From: an uncultured bacterium
Lineage (GTDB): Bacteria > Actinomycetota > Actinomycetes > S36-B12
Assembly (NCBI GenBank): GCA_903954205.1
Contig: CAJBMR010000331.1
Coordinates: 1-6,046, forward strand
DNA: 6,046 nt
Direction of reading: 5' to 3'
The notes under the pieces were generated by a model. That model did not search any database. It saw only the letters and a list, made by a program, of their open reading frames with translations, and was not told where the DNA came from. Shown here one piece after another: positions 5,573 through 6,046 of this stretch (its first letter is position 1; every line of letters begins with the position of its first letter). A program made the translations under genes and the position numbers.

Positions 5573-6046
5573 AGCCGCGCGCGTGCTCAGCGAGCACAGA
5601 GTCGATGAGGTCAGCGACACCCTCGTCGTCATTGCTCGGCAAAACGTGCGTCGCGATGTCGAGCACCTCCGGGTGCGCATTAGCCATGGCATACGACGTG
5701 CCGGCCCAGGCCAGCATGGGCAGGTCGTTAGGGCCATCGCCTGCGGCCACAACATGCAGGGCTCCGTGGCCCTCGGCCGCGGCGACGCGTGCCAGTGTCG
5801 TCGCCTTCGTCACCCCGGCGGCGCTCAGCTCGAGTAGCGAATCGCCGTAGCCGGAGTGGGTGACCTCCGCGAGATCGCCGATGGCGCGGAGACCTCGCGC
5901 GTAGAGCGCCTCGGGATCCATCGGCTCGCCCTGCCCAGGACGCGCAAGAATCTTGACGACATCGCCTGCAGCCACGAGCTCCTCGATAGGTCCCACGTAT
6001 GTCTGCGGCGGCACCGGCCACCTCGGGGTGTAGCCGTCGGCCAGGG
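5562..6046 (-). CDS. HAD-IIB (Cof-type) family hydrolase, C-terminal part (partial)
   Basis: These are the last 160 codons of a HAD-superfamily phosphatase; the reading frame stays open to the right edge, so the N-terminus with catalytic motif I (DxD) is outside. Visible are the end of the cap region, the lysine motif GVTKATTL, and the GDGPNDLPML motif IV with its metal-binding aspartates, followed by AMANAHPEV and a THVLPSNDDEGVADLID segment. This is the typical ending of Cof-like HAD-IIB enzymes, which dephosphorylate sugar phosphates, FMN and other small phosphorylated metabolites in the cytoplasm. The substrate cannot be told. A GTG near 6014 should not be taken as a start: the frame upstream (ADGYTPRWPVPPQ) reads as normal protein and the catalytic domain would be missing. 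It is transcribed towards the oxidoreductase gene. Confidence 0.88.
   Translation of the reverse strand, partial: LADGYTPRWPVPPQTYVGPIEELVAAGDVVKILARPGQGEPMDPEALYARGLRAIGDLAEVTHSGYGDSLLELSAAGVTKATTLARVAAAEGHGALHVVAAGDGPNDLPMLAWAGTSYAMANAHPEVLDIATHVLPSNDDEGVADLIDSVLAEHARGFSA
5583..5597. terminator. Hairpin at the convergent gene ends, weak terminator candidate
   Basis: GTGCTC (5583-5588) and GAGCAC (5592-5597) form a perfect 6-bp stem with a 3-nt loop, 10 nt after the oxidoreductase stop and inside the last codons of the HAD gene. No T-run follows on either strand, so it is not a canonical intrinsic terminator. Its place between convergent genes that leave no spacer makes it the only visible candidate. 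Confidence 0.25.

Noticed and set aside
1..6046. Mobile element, CRISPR array, phage or defence island
   Set aside because: There is no transposase, integrase, repeat array, terminal repeats or composition break; all genes are ordinary chromosomal families with uniform GC-rich codon use.

Overview
This GC-rich window has densely packed genes, GTG starts and a strong preference for G/C in third codon positions. This points to a high-GC Actinomycetota, and the gene set and protein flavour suggest Micrococcales (perhaps Microbacteriaceae). That placement is an inference from resemblance, not a database result. The content is mostly chromosomal and metabolic. I see no mobile element, CRISPR array, tRNA or rRNA.

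Layout. On the minus strand, positions 1872 down to 1 hold the two core subunits of a biotin-dependent acyl-CoA carboxylase. The carboxyltransferase (beta) gene comes first, and its stop codon overlaps the start of the biotin carboxylase (alpha) gene, which runs off the left edge. A 76-bp divergent spacer (1873-1948) separates this pair from a plus-strand run. That run is a small DUF6457-type protein (1949-2218), a MoeA-type molybdopterin molybdotransferase (2270-3481), a two-TM potassium channel with a cytoplasmic RCK/TrkA-N module (3493-4593), and a zinc-free NAD(P)H:quinone oxidoreductase of the PIG3 type (4595-5572). The gaps are 51, 11 and 1 nt, so the run is probably one transcription unit. 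A convergent minus-strand HAD-IIB phosphatase overlaps the end of the oxidoreductase gene by 11 bp and leaves the window on the right.

How the genes work together. The carboxylase pair most likely serves branched-chain or acyl-CoA catabolism. DUF6457 and MoeA belong to molybdenum cofactor synthesis. The channel and oxidoreductase are adjacent to the point of coupling, which invites comparison with redox-gated K+ systems. No intergenic stretch exceeds 300 bases.

The points most worth checking are these: (1) the carboxylase spacer carries two abutting 16-bp palindromes that coincide with the -35 and -10 elements of what looks like a leaderless promoter; (2) the channel gene contains an in-frame GTG at codon 142, behind a full GGAGG, exactly where the RCK domain begins, an arrangement like the internal start of MthK; (3) the channel's only two cysteines flank the outer mouth of the pore; (4) the RCK channel is coupled to a quinone oxidoreductase, recalling KefC-KefF by function but not by fold.
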